From: Margaritispora aquatica | Taxonomy: Eukaryota; Ascomycota; Leotiomycetes; Helotiales; Discinellaceae | DNA length: 64,000 nucleotides | Direction of reading: 5' to 3' | Assembly (NCBI GenBank): GCA_007644065.1 | Contig: VJWN01000010.1 | Location: forward strand, 248,001 to 312,000 | In this document: in pieces, positions 23,038-35,271 of the stretch | Layout: each line of letters opens with the position of its first letter | Numbering within the stretch: position 1 is the first letter of the stretch | Notes under the pieces: model-generated | Told to the model about the DNA's origin: nothing | Database searches by the model: none | The model's input: the letters and a program-made list of their open reading frames with translations, nothing else | Made by a program: the position numbers and the translations under genes

Positions 23038-25693
23038 CTAGTTTGAGAGCCGCCACCCTGTCTTCTCCTTGCGTGCATATTTCTCCAAGGCTGTGATAGT
23101 ATAAGAAGTGATTTCTTCTACGCTAGTCCAAGGCCCCGTAACCTCCTTGATATCAAGCGAACTAAGCGCGGGTCGCGAGCGATTGGCTTGTCGCCATTGT
23201 AGATCCCGCTTTGTCTCATTGCTGAGCAAGAGTTTCATCTCGAAGTTCTGGTTGTTAGTCAACATGTATATGTAAGCTCTAGCAAGCTCTTCTCGGAAGA
23301 TTGCTCCGATCTGGGAGCTCAGAGCGTGAAGGATGGGGAATTGTCGTGTGAGACCATCGACGTAAACCCATAGGCTGATGCCACCTTCCCAAGCAACGTG
23401 GTTGCGAGACCTTTGGTGCTTCTCTTTAGCCGCAAATGATTGCATATACATGACAAGACATTCCAATCCAACACAAATGCCGTGGATCTTTTGAGGCTCC
23501 GAAAGTTCAACACGGGTTTGGCTTTTGGTTTGGAGGATATCATCCATCTTTCGCTTCAACTTCAAAGCTTGTGCATCAAACTTGGCTGTATTAGGTCGCA
23601 TTGCCTCTGATTCAGCAGACGACCGAATTTCACCATTTAACCGTGGCTTCTCAGCTGATACAGGAGTACCTGTGCTTGCATTTTGTGGAGTTCGAGCATG
23701 ACCATCGCTGGAATCAATCTTTCGCATTGCTACACTTTTCATTGCATCACCCTTCTTGGGTGTGATCAACAGATTCTGCGAACTTGGTGCAGAGGCCAGC
23801 GGAGATTTGACTTGACTTGAAGGTGCACTTGTGGGACGCGATTTTGCAAACTCAGCATTGTCGGCAACCTTGACACGTTTTGCAGCAGATTCAAGACGAG
23901 GCGTGTCAATTACTTCACTGGGCCGCTTTTTGGGTGGTAAAGCGGCAACTGCTGGCTTCCTGATGGCAGCTATTGGCGTCTCATCTTCCGATTCCTCAAC
24001 TGGATTCAGCAGTGCAAGACGCTCTTTGTCAAGTTTCAAAAATTCCTCAGAAGGTTTTGATCCAAGCTTGAGCATCAGGTGTACTCTTTTGGCCAGTTGC
24101 TTTTTGTACTTCAGTTTAACCACTAATGAAGGCTTCTCAGATGTGGCCAAGGATTTAGATGCCTCAACAGTCGTCTTCTTAGCCGTCTTAGTGGTCTTTC
24201 GAGCAACACCAGGCGCATTTGGTTGGCGCGCCTTCTCATGACGAGCTTCAACGGTATTTTGAGATGCTGTCGACTTCTTTTGTAGGCGCAAAAGCTCTTC
24301 TTCAACAATATCTGGTAGGTCTGGTGACAGTAATCGAGGAAGAACAAAATGGGAATCTTTTGGCACTGATGACTTAGATGAAGCGCCCGCTGATATGGCA
24401 GCGCTAGGCTTGCTCTTTACAACAATCGTATCATGAATTGGACTTTTGGGAGTTGTCTTTGTCGGCGCGGTTACCTTAACCTTCGGAATTGATGTAGGAC
24501 TATTGTCAAGATCTGCCGGTAATGGCGATAATAGTGGTGGCATTCTAAGGGGCTTTTCGGATATGGGCGTTGATTTGCCATCGGCCGTTCTTGAAGGAGT
24601 GACCTTGCTTGGTTGAGACAATGGCTTGAGGGGTAAAGATTGCTGTTTTTTCTCGCTCACTGGCTCTTGCTTGCGGTGAGAGTTTATCTGAGATCCTGAA
24701 GGTGTTCGTGTGTGCTCAATCCTGGCCCGCTTCTCGTAGGGTGAATCGGCTGACTCCAGTGGACGCTTGATGGGCCTTGGGTCGGAAGTGGGTGGTCTGC
24801 GATCCGTGTTCTTGCGTGGTGGCGATTGAGGTCGTGGAGGTAATGCATGCTTAAGCTGTTCTCTGGGTTGTGGTGTAGCACTCTTCGAGGCAGCATCCTT
24901 ATTGAGGTCCTTGGAGTGTAAAGAGCTTCGTGCTGGTTGACCAATATGACCATTGGTGGTTGGAGTAGATTTGAGCTTCGTATTAGTAGTGTTTGAGGAT
25001 GCTGGAGCGGATCTAACACTCGATAAGTACATTGCCATATAAGCCAGAAATATGACTTACTTTTGAAATCCTTGGGTAGACGCCTTCTCTGTCGCAAGGG
25101 CTACAACTGATGCGCCGTTCTGTTTTACCTCCGCACTGCCCTCAAAGGACGGCACACGGCTCATAGGAGCAGTTAACGATACAGCGCTTGTATTCCTTGA
25201 ATGTCCTGGCCTCTCGCTATCTACCGCGCCTGGCTGTGGGGTGGTCTTGATACCGGCCTTTCTATTCTTGTAATCCGCGATTGAGATTTTCTTCATGGGA
25301 ACTTTCGATTCGCGACCACGGTTCGGTGTTGCGGTGGTACTTCGCGCAGCTTGTAGAGAAGGTGATCTACTGTTGATCTCGTCCTGCCAATCTCCTCTCG
25401 CGTCTGCAATACCGCGATTGCCTTCCGAAACCATCGTCATGTATTGGAGATCCTTGACTTCGTGGTTCTCAAAGGGCGTGTTCTCGAATTCGTACGCGAA
25501 TCCGCCAGTGTATGGATTCTGAATGTCGACTTTGAGAAGATGGGGATCCTGCATGAGCATAAGTAGGAGTCCATGAAGTGCAGCGGAGGGAACGTACATA
25601 TGGAAGCACCTTTTTCTTCAGCACAGTAATCTGTCGATCCGCAAGATCCAGTCGACCTGCGGAGCGAGGATTTGGCTTCTTCTTGATATCCAT
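23038..25693 (-). CDS. Large disordered protein of unknown function (3 exons)
   Basis: Three exons join in phase: 25693-25610, 25548-25061 and 25012-23038 (848 residues; introns 61 and 48 nt; an acceptor six bases upstream for exon 3 is possible). The short exon 1 encodes MDIKKKPNPRSAGRLDLADR, continuing as QITVLKKK and then DPHLLKVDIQNPYTGG in exon 2, so a conserved-looking N-terminal block of about 80 residues is built across the first splice site. The middle (~150-620) is Ser/Thr/Pro/Lys-rich and disordered with many basic runs, suggesting a nuclear protein. The last ~180 residues are helical, with Trp residues (HVAWEGGISLWVYVDGL) and GPWTSVEEITSYTITALEKYARKEKTGWRL at the end. I do not recognise the family and considered, without support, a transcription-elongation role. 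A GTAAGT at 25832-25827 suggests a 5'-UTR intron. Confidence 0.75.
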
Positions 25694-27041
25694 CTTGAAT
25701 CTAGAGCATGTCAGATGGTGTTGTATAACATCCAAGTTGTATCGAAGTAGAGAGCTTAAGCGTCTTTGTTCATAGCTGGAAATCCGCGAATCACGTCGGA
25801 TTGGCAAGCCGGGAGAAGAAGAAACTTACATCTTCTCTTTTAGTGTCGCACTGAGTGCTCACTGCTCCTCTCCAGTAAACGTGAGGGGTCTGATAATCGA
25901 ATTTGTTCCGCAGCTATTGTCTCGATCCAGGGCACATTCTATTGTCGCAAAGGCGAGCGCTCCCCACCAATTCACCTTCACTGAGCTCAGCGCAACTTCA
26001 TGGAAGAGTGTAATTCCTGACGTGGAATCGCGGGACCGTATCCAATTGCGCGATCCTTGTGCAGATGCCGATGGTTGGGTTGTTGTAGGGTAAGGTAGGT
26101 AAGGTAAGGTAGGTTGTCGGCACACGGTATTTCGAGGTGGCTGCTGTGATGGTTCGTTAGCCTAACTCTGGGCAAGGGCCTCTTGCGGGTGGTGGAGTCT
26201 GGCTTGGGCAAAATGTCACATTCAGCAATGATCAGCGAAAAAGCCTAAAACAACCTCCTCCTTCACTTTTCATAGAGCTGACAGGGTGATAGGTATTCCA
26301 GTCGTCTACAATCCTAGCAATCCTAGCAATCCATGTCCAGCGCTTCGTTGCCGTTATCACAAGCGGCTTGTCTATAAATCCATTGCAATGCTTCACCATA
26401 TGCAGCTATCCGATCATCACAATAGGTACCTACGAACCACTATCTTATCCTTCTCAGTTCCGCAAAACAATATATTGGTACCAAATTAGCATCATAATAC
26501 AATTGTCTTAAAGCTTAAGTCAAACGCAGTATCCAAAGTCTAAAAACAGGGTCAGTCAAATAGAGGCTCCAGCTCCTTATCCCACGTTTCGCCCACCCGG
26601 CACAACACCAAAGCTACATAAATAAGCACGGATAAGATAGCTACTTGATCTTCCTACCAATTCTTAAATGCCAACAAATTATTTGCCAGTCAGCCACACA
26701 ATTGCAACCCTGCAATATGTTACAGATATCCCATAATGTCACGTGATATATAAAAAAGGCTTCCGCTGCAACGAAGTCCAAGTTAGGTATCTAGGCAGGT
26801 AGGTACCTGTTTGTATATTATCATTCGCTTCTCAGAAGCCATGTACACTCTGCCTATGTGGCAGATGTTATCTCCTATCTACTGCCTAATAATAAGCGTC
26901 CTAAATAGAGGCCCTCCTCCATCTCTCTTAAATCTACCTTACAAAATAACAAGACCCAATGCAAATAAGCCACCAACTCCATGCTAAAATAGACGCCAGC
27001 TCATGCCTATGCTCCACCAAACAATGCAGTGAAGAGAAGTT
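25694..27041. other. Intergenic region, promoter of the gene at 25693 and 3' flank of SUZ12
   Basis: No gene is supported. Contains short GGTA(A)GGTA repeats around 26088-26115 and mostly AT-rich DNA from 26450 on. A 67-codon plus frame at 26286 and a 62-codon one at 26959 look like chance; the latter overlaps the last SUZ12 exon on the other strand. Confidence 0.45.
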
Positions 27042-29669
27042 TTATGTACGGTCAGCACACTCGTCGCATTTCCATTGTCCTATTAATGACCGGCCCAAAC
27101 CTTCCGCACATGTGCGGTGGAAATACCGAGCTTTGCATCTCTGTTGACTAATTAGCAAAGATCATTTCATATACCGCTTGAGATCTGCTTAACGTACCTG
27201 ACCACGGCAAACATATCGCTCGGAGAACGTAGGTATTTCTCCACATATGCAAGCTGTAGGTTCTCGCCGTGTGCTACACACGGTTACTGTCTCCATTCCA
27301 GTCATGTGCACATCAGCTTCCAATCCCTTTCCTTTTCCTTTATCTGCTGCCGCTACTTGGGCTACAGATTTCATTATCCAGAAGCATTTCTGGTAGTTTT
27401 CGATGTCCAAAACATTCCTTAGTTTGAAAGCTTCTAGGTGCCTCATAACTTCCAGCTTCCGGCTACTTGTTTCCATGAGCCATGCCTTATTTGTCTCGAC
27501 AAACCTGACCACTGTTTGTGGAAGGAACTTGTCACTAGTCAGGTGTTGCTCAACCATGAACAAGTTCCATCGGCAGAGATATTCCTTCTCTGCCGTAGTT
27601 ACATCCACGAACTCGTTAAGCTGGTCATGTTTTCTGTGGTGGAGCCATGTTTCGTCTACATCACTGTCACCATCAGATAACAAGTCACCGGGTTGTAAGA
27701 TTTGCTTCGTAACGCTATCATAGAGAGGTTTGGTGATTGGTGGAATCCTGAACGTTCTGCGTTCTATCATAGCAAGTACCTGATGACACTTATCCTCCAG
27801 ATCTTCGACGTCTCCAAGATCTGCAGATGTATTTGGTGAGCTTTGGCGAGAACCATGTGGCGAGGATGACATGGAAGAATTAATGTTACGACCAAGGAAA
27901 CGCTCAGGAAGGCGATTGTGATGCAGACCGTGCCGCTTTACAATCCACGAATCGTCCCCCAAAAGATATTCCTCAAGTCTGAAAAGAGATTTTGGGGCTC
28001 CAAGAGTGAAAGTTCTTTGCTTGTCAATTATTGATCTCGGCCCCGTACGGTTTTGAACTAAATCAATGGAAAATTCGACTCGTGGCTCTCTTTTCCGCAG
28101 TATGAACTTGAAGGCGCTATGATCTGTTCGGAGATGCGTTCTCAAATCATCAAGCGAGGTATTGTGGCAATCGCATATTGGACAACCAAAGCTTGAAAGA
28201 ATTGTTTCCTGTTTAATGCTATACTCAATCGCATGAGCCCTGTTGAAAGCATACTTGACACTTATTTCTCCATCCTCTAATTCCCCTTGCTCGTAACTCA
28301 AACGAGGCAAATAGGATTTTCGCGGCGATTTTCCTTGAGCTTGGGCGCTAAGAGCTTTTAAATTATAGGTAGGTACGGTTGATCGCTTCCTTTGAGCACG
28401 TTCGTCCGATGGACTTGCAGTAACTGAAGGGCGTTCTTGAGGCCGAAAGACAGGAGAGGTAGGAACGGCAAGGACAGTCGTAGGAGGACGTTTAGATTCT
28501 ATTTTGGGCAGATTGATATTGACTCTAGTGAAAGGGCTGGGAAGTGCCCAGTCTAGATTAAATCTTAGTGCGTATTGTACCCTCTGTTTGATATTTTTAT
28601 ACCGGACTTGTAGGGACTCTTCTCGAGCTGAATTTCGAGATTCTTTGAACACTTTGGTACTGGTGAAGAGATACAAGTCACTTCTTTCTACGGTGTTCTG
28701 GTGAAGAGCTTGAGATATAGATCGATTTGTATGTCTTTCTTCATTGCTCCTCAGAGGAGGCCCCATCGACTGGATGACTACTGGCGGCCAATGTTCATCG
28801 AAGTCAGGAGGGGGGTCAATGGATATCTGAAGATTGTATGTGTCGGCAAAACCAAAAGTTCGATGAGACTCCTTTCCGGATAGGAACTGCCCATTCGCTT
28901 TCCTCTTTTTCCTATTTACATAGAAATTTTCAGGCGTGAAAAGAAATGGTTCGGGAAGTATGAGTTTTCGCGAGAATTGGCCGTCCTCTTCGTAGTCCAA
29001 CCTTAGAGTGCAGAATTTGTTGGTCCGACAAATTTCCACATAGTCTTTGAATTCCACGTCGCCTGGTTTCTCGTCATTTTTTCCATAGAAAATAGCTATA
29101 GAGCACCGACAGTCGATGTCAACTGGTAGGTTGCAATTTTCAGACATTTGGAAATCAACCTCGTGATCGCCAGCTGTGTGAATGAGCTCAATATCATCAA
29201 CACGGAGTGATTCGGTGAAGAAGTATGGCTCTTTAGGCAGAATCATTGCAAGAGAAGCTCTGCTTCGCCTAGGGACTTTTGCAGATGGTAAAAAAACACT
29301 GCCGTTTTCACCGTTTGCTTTTGTGCGCCCATAAAAATCCGATGGTGGTACAACTCCAGGCCTCCTCATTAATCGTGTACTCCCATTTGTCACCTGACCA
29401 AAGGGCTCTCTATTCTGTTGAAAAGAATGAGAATAGCTATCAGGATCTATCCTTCTCCGTTTCGCGGGTCTCAATTCATCTTCCCCTTCGTCTTCCGAAG
29501 CCATGATTTCTTGGGGTGGCATCTCTTTTAGAGCTGATTTTCGAGACGACAAAGTTGATCCCATTGTAAGCTGTTGTATGACTTTGCGCACATTCCTTCG
29601 CAAATACGGTTTTCTTGCGAATAAGGGGTAGAATGAAAACAAAGCGTCGCCTGTACTCAGTTCAGACAT
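27042..29669 (-). CDS. SUZ12-like Polycomb (PRC2) subunit with C-terminal PHD finger
   Basis: Subunit of Polycomb repressive complex 2, which methylates H3K27 to silence facultative heterochromatin. Exon 1 (29669-27198) encodes a basic N-terminus with a nuclear-localisation-like run (RPAKRRR), a C2H2 finger (CPIC, then HLRTDH) at about residues 499-520, and the VEFS box. The box is DETWLHHRKHDQLNEFVDV followed by EKEYLCRWNLFMVEQHL. It ends CICGEIPTFSERYVCRGQ directly before a GTACGT donor. A 57-nt intron (27197-27141) leads to a 99-nt last exon (27140-27042), RCKARYFHRTC through WKCDEC. The join is in phase and completes a PHD finger: CxC, CxxxxC, HxxC, CxxC. Total 856 residues. Start at the first ATG; an internal Met at residue 36 (MGSTLSSR) is possible. 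Confidence 0.9.
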
Positions 29670-30492
29670 TTCTGATTTCAGGCTCAGCTAGCCTGCAATT
29701 GGCCGATGCATCCATATAAAAGTAGGTAATATTGAGTTTGCACAGGTTGTTGAATTGTTGAATTGTTGTAAGCTGAATTCCACACACCGAGAATTACTGC
29801 TCAATTCCGTGGACGTATCTGAAGCGCTGCTGAAGAGTTAAGGAGATGTATGGAAATGCAGAGTGAAGAATGCTGAACGTGGACGCGCCGAATGAGAGTG
29901 TAGGGATGAACGTGTAAAAGTCTGTGACCATGAGAGAAGGAAGGTGTATTGTTCGTCGCGCATAAAAACCGCGAACGATATCATTAGAATGAATCGTAAA
30001 TTATCATCTATTCAAACACATATAACTCTGTAGCCTGAAAGTGCAAAATCGAAGAGAAGAGGCGTGGTGGTTGAGTTGATAGCTGGGTGTGGTGTTTACT
30101 AAATTACACCCTGAGCGGCTGATTTATTTATAGATGCCTGAGGCATCAAAGTATCATCAGGCACACCTGCAGATCTGGCAGGTTCACCACATTGTCATTG
30201 GCACGTGGGCGGTGACCTTTTTGAGACTGGTGCATGAATTATCCATTCCCTTTTTGGACGGCAATAATCCATCATCTGTCGTTCATCATTCAAGCAACTT
30301 AAAGCAATTCACATTGACATTCACTTTACTCCTTTAGTTCTTCTTTGCCAGACCGCACTATATTCAATCCTGCTGAACATCGAGCGGCATTGTCTTTGCA
30401 CATCTTACTTTCTATGCGCTGGTGTTGCTTGCTTACCTGCGAGACGGGAAGACATTGAGACAAAAAGATCGACTGCTTTTGCCTTGCATGCA
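29670..30492. promoter_or_regulatory. Divergent promoter region between SUZ12-like and F-box genes
   Basis: 823 bp separate the two start codons, transcribed outward. A small direct repeat TTGTTGAATTG occurs near 29750. No defined regulatory site is supported. Confidence 0.4.
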
Positions 30493-32724
30493 ATGGCTGG
30501 CCGACGAGCTTTGCGCACTCCACCTCGTGCGACTCGAACGAAACAAGCAGTATCCTACATCGAGATATCTGACGACGACGCTGAGTTGTCCGAGAATGAA
30601 TCTACCACAGAAGTTGAAGATCGGCCTATAGCGCTTCGAAGCAGACCCCGCAGAATAGTTAAGAAGCAAACACCCCGCAAGCATCGCATTGCAGAGTCCG
30701 ACTCAGATCGTCCCAAGGCAAAAAAGCACAAGAAGTCAAAGCAAAATACTCCAAAGCCGCATACACCTCAGTCGAATTCGAGCACGTCTTTCTTTGAGCT
30801 AGAATACACTGGTAGAATTCCAGAATGGCATACCCTCCCTTACCATATCCTGGTCCAAATCTTTGAATTTGCAACATATCCTCTGTACGATGATCGAACC
30901 TTTCAACCTTTAGCCTCCGGCAGATGGCTCTTGGATGTCGCATATATGTGTCGTGCTTTTGCAGAGCCAGCTCTCACCATTCTCTATAAATCTCCACCTC
31001 TCGTTCCTATGGTTCAAGCACACAGACTAGTCGACTTGCTGGAGGAGACACCCAAGGCTTTAGCTTACAGCTATAGACAGAAAGTAAAGTCTTTGCGCAT
31101 TGATGTCGGACAAGTTGCAGCCTACTCCCTGCCTGGACGAGGCCATCTGGATCTTCATGGCCTTGTGAAAGACTTGCCTATGCTGGAGGATTTGGAATTC
31201 TATCATCAAAAGGATATGTCCCCATACCGAAGTCTGGACGACAACATCAAATGGACCTACCCTGAAGCACTGTTCGAAGCACTTGAATATATCGACCCCA
31301 AGGCCGATGGGAACCGAGGTGACAAAACAGCCGTTGTGAAATTGAAGAGCTGGCGGTGGTCTTCGAGGCTTGCAGGCAAGAAATGGCCGCTTGAGAAAAT
31401 TCCTGAGATGCACACAAGGACTTTCTTTTCTTCATTGAGCAAAGTAGCCTTCGTCAATTACCAAATCTCGGCATCAAAGAACGAGGATGACGACATGAAA
31501 GACGAGAAGATTCTTGCTTCAGCACTCAGTGCTTTGCCAAATCTCAAACACCTCGTATTTGAATCATCTACCCTGGTAAACTCCGACTTGCTTCCATTGC
31601 TCCCGAAGTCACTACGCAACTTGGAGTTGATTAATTGCTGGGAGGTCATCGCAGAAGATTTTGCTTCTTTTCTACTCACACATGGGTACCACCTTCGTGT
31701 TCTCACTCTGAACCACTGCCAATCGCTAAGTTTGTCTTTTCTGCCGGTACTTGGGTCCGCATGTCCAGAGTTGCAAGTTTTCAGAATGAATCTTACTTAT
31801 TTCAATATTCATGCCACCTATCGAGACTCCGAACCCCAATACAAAGACCTACTGCTACCTACTCAAATCCCAGTCTGGCCATCAAAGCTCCAAATCATTG
31901 AGCTCACACAGTTGCGAAAATGGGAAACAGAAGCTGCTGAGATGTTCTTTCAAAGTCTGCTCGACAGTGCTGGTGAACTCGTCGACTTACGTCGATTGAC
32001 GATCCAGGCCATCCTCAACATTGGTTGGAGAGATAGGGCTTCATTCAGAGACAAATGGGTTGGCTCTCTGGCTCGGGTATTCAAACGTGTCTGCAAGTCA
32101 CCACTTTCCACATCCGCCAAGCTGCCAGAAGCTAAGCCCTTCTCCCTCCCCCTTCATGGCCGCCAGGAAATCAGGGTTGAAAAGCGAACATCGTCTCGTT
32201 TGGTGAAGGAAGAGAGCTTTCCCAAGCCTATCGTTATCATTCCCTCTCCCAATCGAAAAGTCTCCTCGGAAAGCCAACCTCGAAGGTCAGCAAGAGCTAG
32301 TGCAAGAGGTCTCCCCTCCGGCGGCTACGCCGAGACTTCTGATCACTCCGATACTGAGCGCTCTTCTTTCGAAGATTCCGAAGCCATTGCTCCAGTAGTT
32401 CGAAAAAGGAAACCTGCTCGGTATGTTGGACTTGAGAGAGAGCTGGCGGTTTTGAAGGATACTGCAGGTGCGGATAGTCCTGACAGTCCTCTCTCTCCAA
32501 AGTCTTTGGGTGCTGATTGTTCTGGCGATGATCAAACTTTGAAGAAGGTTAAGGGCAAGCAGAAGGAGGTCATTCAAGGAATGTGTGAGGTGGTCGAAGT
32601 TCGCATCGATAATTTGAGACCTATGGAGAACCAATTTACAGCCGACGACTTCTTAGGCCCTCCCGAGTCTGATGATGAAGAGTGGAATAGCGACAACGAC
32701 GAAGAGGGCGGTTATGCATGGTAA
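30493..32724 (+). CDS. F-box protein with leucine-rich-repeat-like region
   Basis: Likely substrate adaptor of an SCF ubiquitin ligase. Single exon of 743 residues from the ATG at 30493 (MAGRRALRTPPRATRTKQAV). The N-terminus (~1-105) is basic/acidic and disordered with NLS-like KKHKKSK. The F-box is at about 110-155: IPEWHTLPYHILVQIFEFA, then WLLDVAYMCRAFAEPALTILYKSP. Residues ~180-520 hold irregular Leu-rich units (e.g. LPNLKHLVFESSTLVNSDLLPLLPKSLRNLELINC and LRVLTLNHCQSLSLSFLPVLG in shorter pieces) as in FBXL-type proteins. The C-terminus is Ser-rich and acidic (SDDEEWNSDNDEEGG). Substrate unknown. Confidence 0.85.
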   Translation: MAGRRALRTPPRATRTKQAVSYIEISDDDAELSENESTTEVEDRPIALRSRPRRIVKKQTPRKHRIAESDSDRPKAKKHKKSKQNTPKPHTPQSNSSTSFFELEYTGRIPEWHTLPYHILVQIFEFATYPLYDDRTFQPLASGRWLLDVAYMCRAFAEPALTILYKSPPLVPMVQAHRLVDLLEETPKALAYSYRQKVKSLRIDVGQVAAYSLPGRGHLDLHGLVKDLPMLEDLEFYHQKDMSPYRSLDDNIKWTYPEALFEALEYIDPKADGNRGDKTAVVKLKSWRWSSRLAGKKWPLEKIPEMHTRTFFSSLSKVAFVNYQISASKNEDDDMKDEKILASALSALPNLKHLVFESSTLVNSDLLPLLPKSLRNLELINCWEVIAEDFASFLLTHGYHLRVLTLNHCQSLSLSFLPVLGSACPELQVFRMNLTYFNIHATYRDSEPQYKDLLLPTQIPVWPSKLQIIELTQLRKWETEAAEMFFQSLLDSAGELVDLRRLTIQAILNIGWRDRASFRDKWVGSLARVFKRVCKSPLSTSAKLPEAKPFSLPLHGRQEIRVEKRTSSRLVKEESFPKPIVIIPSPNRKVSSESQPRRSARASARGLPSGGYAETSDHSDTERSSFEDSEAIAPVVRKRKPARYVGLERELAVLKDTAGADSPDSPLSPKSLGADCSGDDQTLKKVKGKQKEVIQGMCEVVEVRIDNLRPMENQFTADDFLGPPESDDEEWNSDNDEEGGYAW

Positions 32725-35238
32725 CTCACCCTTGTACAAACAACTGGAGGTGTCGTAATACATTGGAGTTCGAAAGGTTGGGTCTGCTTTATTGGGGGAT
32801 GTCAGCAGGCTGGTTTGAACGTTTGTACGATTGAATGAAAAATGGGGTGGTATGTTCATATAAGGGAGAGGGTACATGTCGGTTGGGATGGGTTGGGTTT
32901 GAACATACATCGCGGCTGGCGTTAGTCTACAGAACTCAAGTACAATATGGGTACGGGACATGTATGGGTGGCTTGGGTGGCGTTGATTCAAAAGTGCATT
33001 CGTGATGGCACATTGGGCGAGGCTGGCAGCATACTCTTGTATAATGTTTTTGTATTAAATTTCACCAACAGAAGACGGGGTGTGTATGGAGTCTGATGGA
33101 CACAAAACATCATGGTAGCTGTACATTAAGCAAATCAACTTTAAGATTAAGTCGAATCACATGTCCTTTAATTCATCTGATCTGCTCCTAGTTTTCCATA
33201 TAATACATTGTCTCTGCCTCAACGCAGCCACGAGACCGGCTGAGTGCCTAGCAGTCATGCTTCCTGCCGTTTGCTAGTTGAGATTTCATCCTTAGCGTGA
33301 TAATGTTGCGGGACATCTCATTTTTCAGGTCCTATAGGTACCTTATAAATGCCAGCTTCTTTCTTGGTCTGATTCAAAGAAAGGGGAAGGTAAGGACTTT
33401 GCATAGCTCGCTCGTACGGGAGGACGACTTGACAGCGCGAGAGTTGACATGACAGCATGCTTACAACGAAAGCAAAACAACTAGCCATCTTTTTGCAGTA
33501 CACTATCTTATCTTTCCATTCAACCTGCAGAATTCACAGCAGCACCACAATCGCTGGCAGGGGCATTGCTTTTATCACTTCAACTTGGTATAAGGCTCTA
33601 TCCATGACTCCTCAGGCTTGTTTTCCTTTGCTTGCAAACATTTCCAATTTTTTGAACTTCGAGAGTTTCCAGAGTTGCGTGTCTTTTATGGCTGAGGTGA
33701 TGTGGCTTGGGGTTTGGGGTGCATTGTTGCGCAATGGAGCCTTATTTAATATCTCGCTTGACTTCACTTTCCAGGACTTTCATCACCTCAATCTCAGCCC
33801 TTCTGCGCAAATACTATAAGACCTCAGCTTTCAGGGAGCTGAAGTGATTTTAATCTCTTAGAGTATTATATTAAGAGGCAGAGTGGAAGTTGGAAGGGCA
33901 CTCTTTTGTACTCTAAATGTGCAGACTTGAATCTTGCCAATTCATGTGATTATGTATTTGGACTGTGCGGGATTAGTGTCCGAGTTTTGTTTTATTTTTA
34001 TGCTCTGCACCCATATTATATTACAAAGAAACCAGTGCTGAGGCGTGGTTTGAAGGTTGTGCTGTATGCTTAGGGATTGTCGTTGGTGATTGAGAGCAGG
34101 TTTAGAGAGAGAAAATCATGACTTGACAACGACAATGAGATGGAGGGGTGATAGCACATTTTTATATCCTTTCAATTAGAATAGCTTCTACACAGTGTTT
34201 AAACATGTAGCTTTACATGGGTACGTACTGCAAGAATCTGACATCAAATTTTCTGATCCTAGAGGGCCTGTTAAAACCAGGCCCACAGAAGCAAAGCCTA
34301 GTCTAGCAAAATTTGCAAGACAATATTGTTGTTCATGACTTGCTCTTATTCATGGCCTTTTTTCATGCATATCGAAGTTCTCTAGGGGATTCTTTGAAGA
34401 AATATATAGAATTCTTGAAACCAAAGCCCATGGTAGTTAACGCGAAAGAGATGATTCAACATTTTGACTCTTGAGTCTCAGGTAAGGTTTAAGTACAAAA
34501 TATCTGTACGTGGTCAAAATTTAATATATTTTAGTGCTTAGGCCTGAAGTTAGCGGTTCCAATTCGCCTGTCAGGAGAATGCTTGGGCGAGGTGATGGCC
34601 GTAGAACACAAGAGATCAGCTAAGGCCTAGGGGCGAAGAAAGTATAATGCGGGGTCATTTCAAACGAATATTCACGTCATCTTAAGGTCTGCAAACAGGA
34701 ACTAATAACTAGTACGGTTGAGAGCAAGGAGGACCTAGAGCACTGGAATCAGTCTAAAGCTATTCTAAATCATTAATTGCTTTCGACTGTGGCTTATCAG
34801 GTTCCTTAGCTAATGTCACTTCTGAACAGTTGCGGCGACTGGCCATGAGATGCCTCATGACTCAAGCTATAACTGAGAATGCCATCAAACAACGACAGTG
34901 ATAGACTATAAAATGACAGTGGTACTACTAAGGCGACAGTATTTCTTTAAAAGTCAAGGTGCTGTGCCACAAGCTTCCACAAGCAGCGGAGCTACGAGAA
35001 GATAGGATTTGCATCCTGCCTACACAAGTGGCTCCAACGCTTCAGGATCTGTGGAACTCAGATAATATGCACGACCTTGAGATGAGGGTGTGCTGTGAAT
35101 GATTGTCGTGTAAAGGAGAATACGCAATGCTAAAGACACGGCCTTTATATACTCTACTACGCTGGCTGATCATGAGGTCGGGTATTCATTGCTTTGGATG
35201 TATAGATCATCATCTCACCTTTGAGTGGCTTAGTGGTG

Positions 35239-35271
35239 TATTTTTTTTTTTTTTTTTTGAGAGAGAGAGCA
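35239..35271. repeat. Poly-T tract followed by (GA)n
   Basis: A run of about 19 T residues is followed directly by GAGAGAGAGAG. Simple repeat; it could mark the tail of an old retroposed insertion, but no element is recognisable. Confidence 0.6.

Noticed and set aside
33457..33819. 120-codon plus-strand frame
   Set aside because: No family motif, no convincing start context or exon partner, and irregular composition; consistent with chance.
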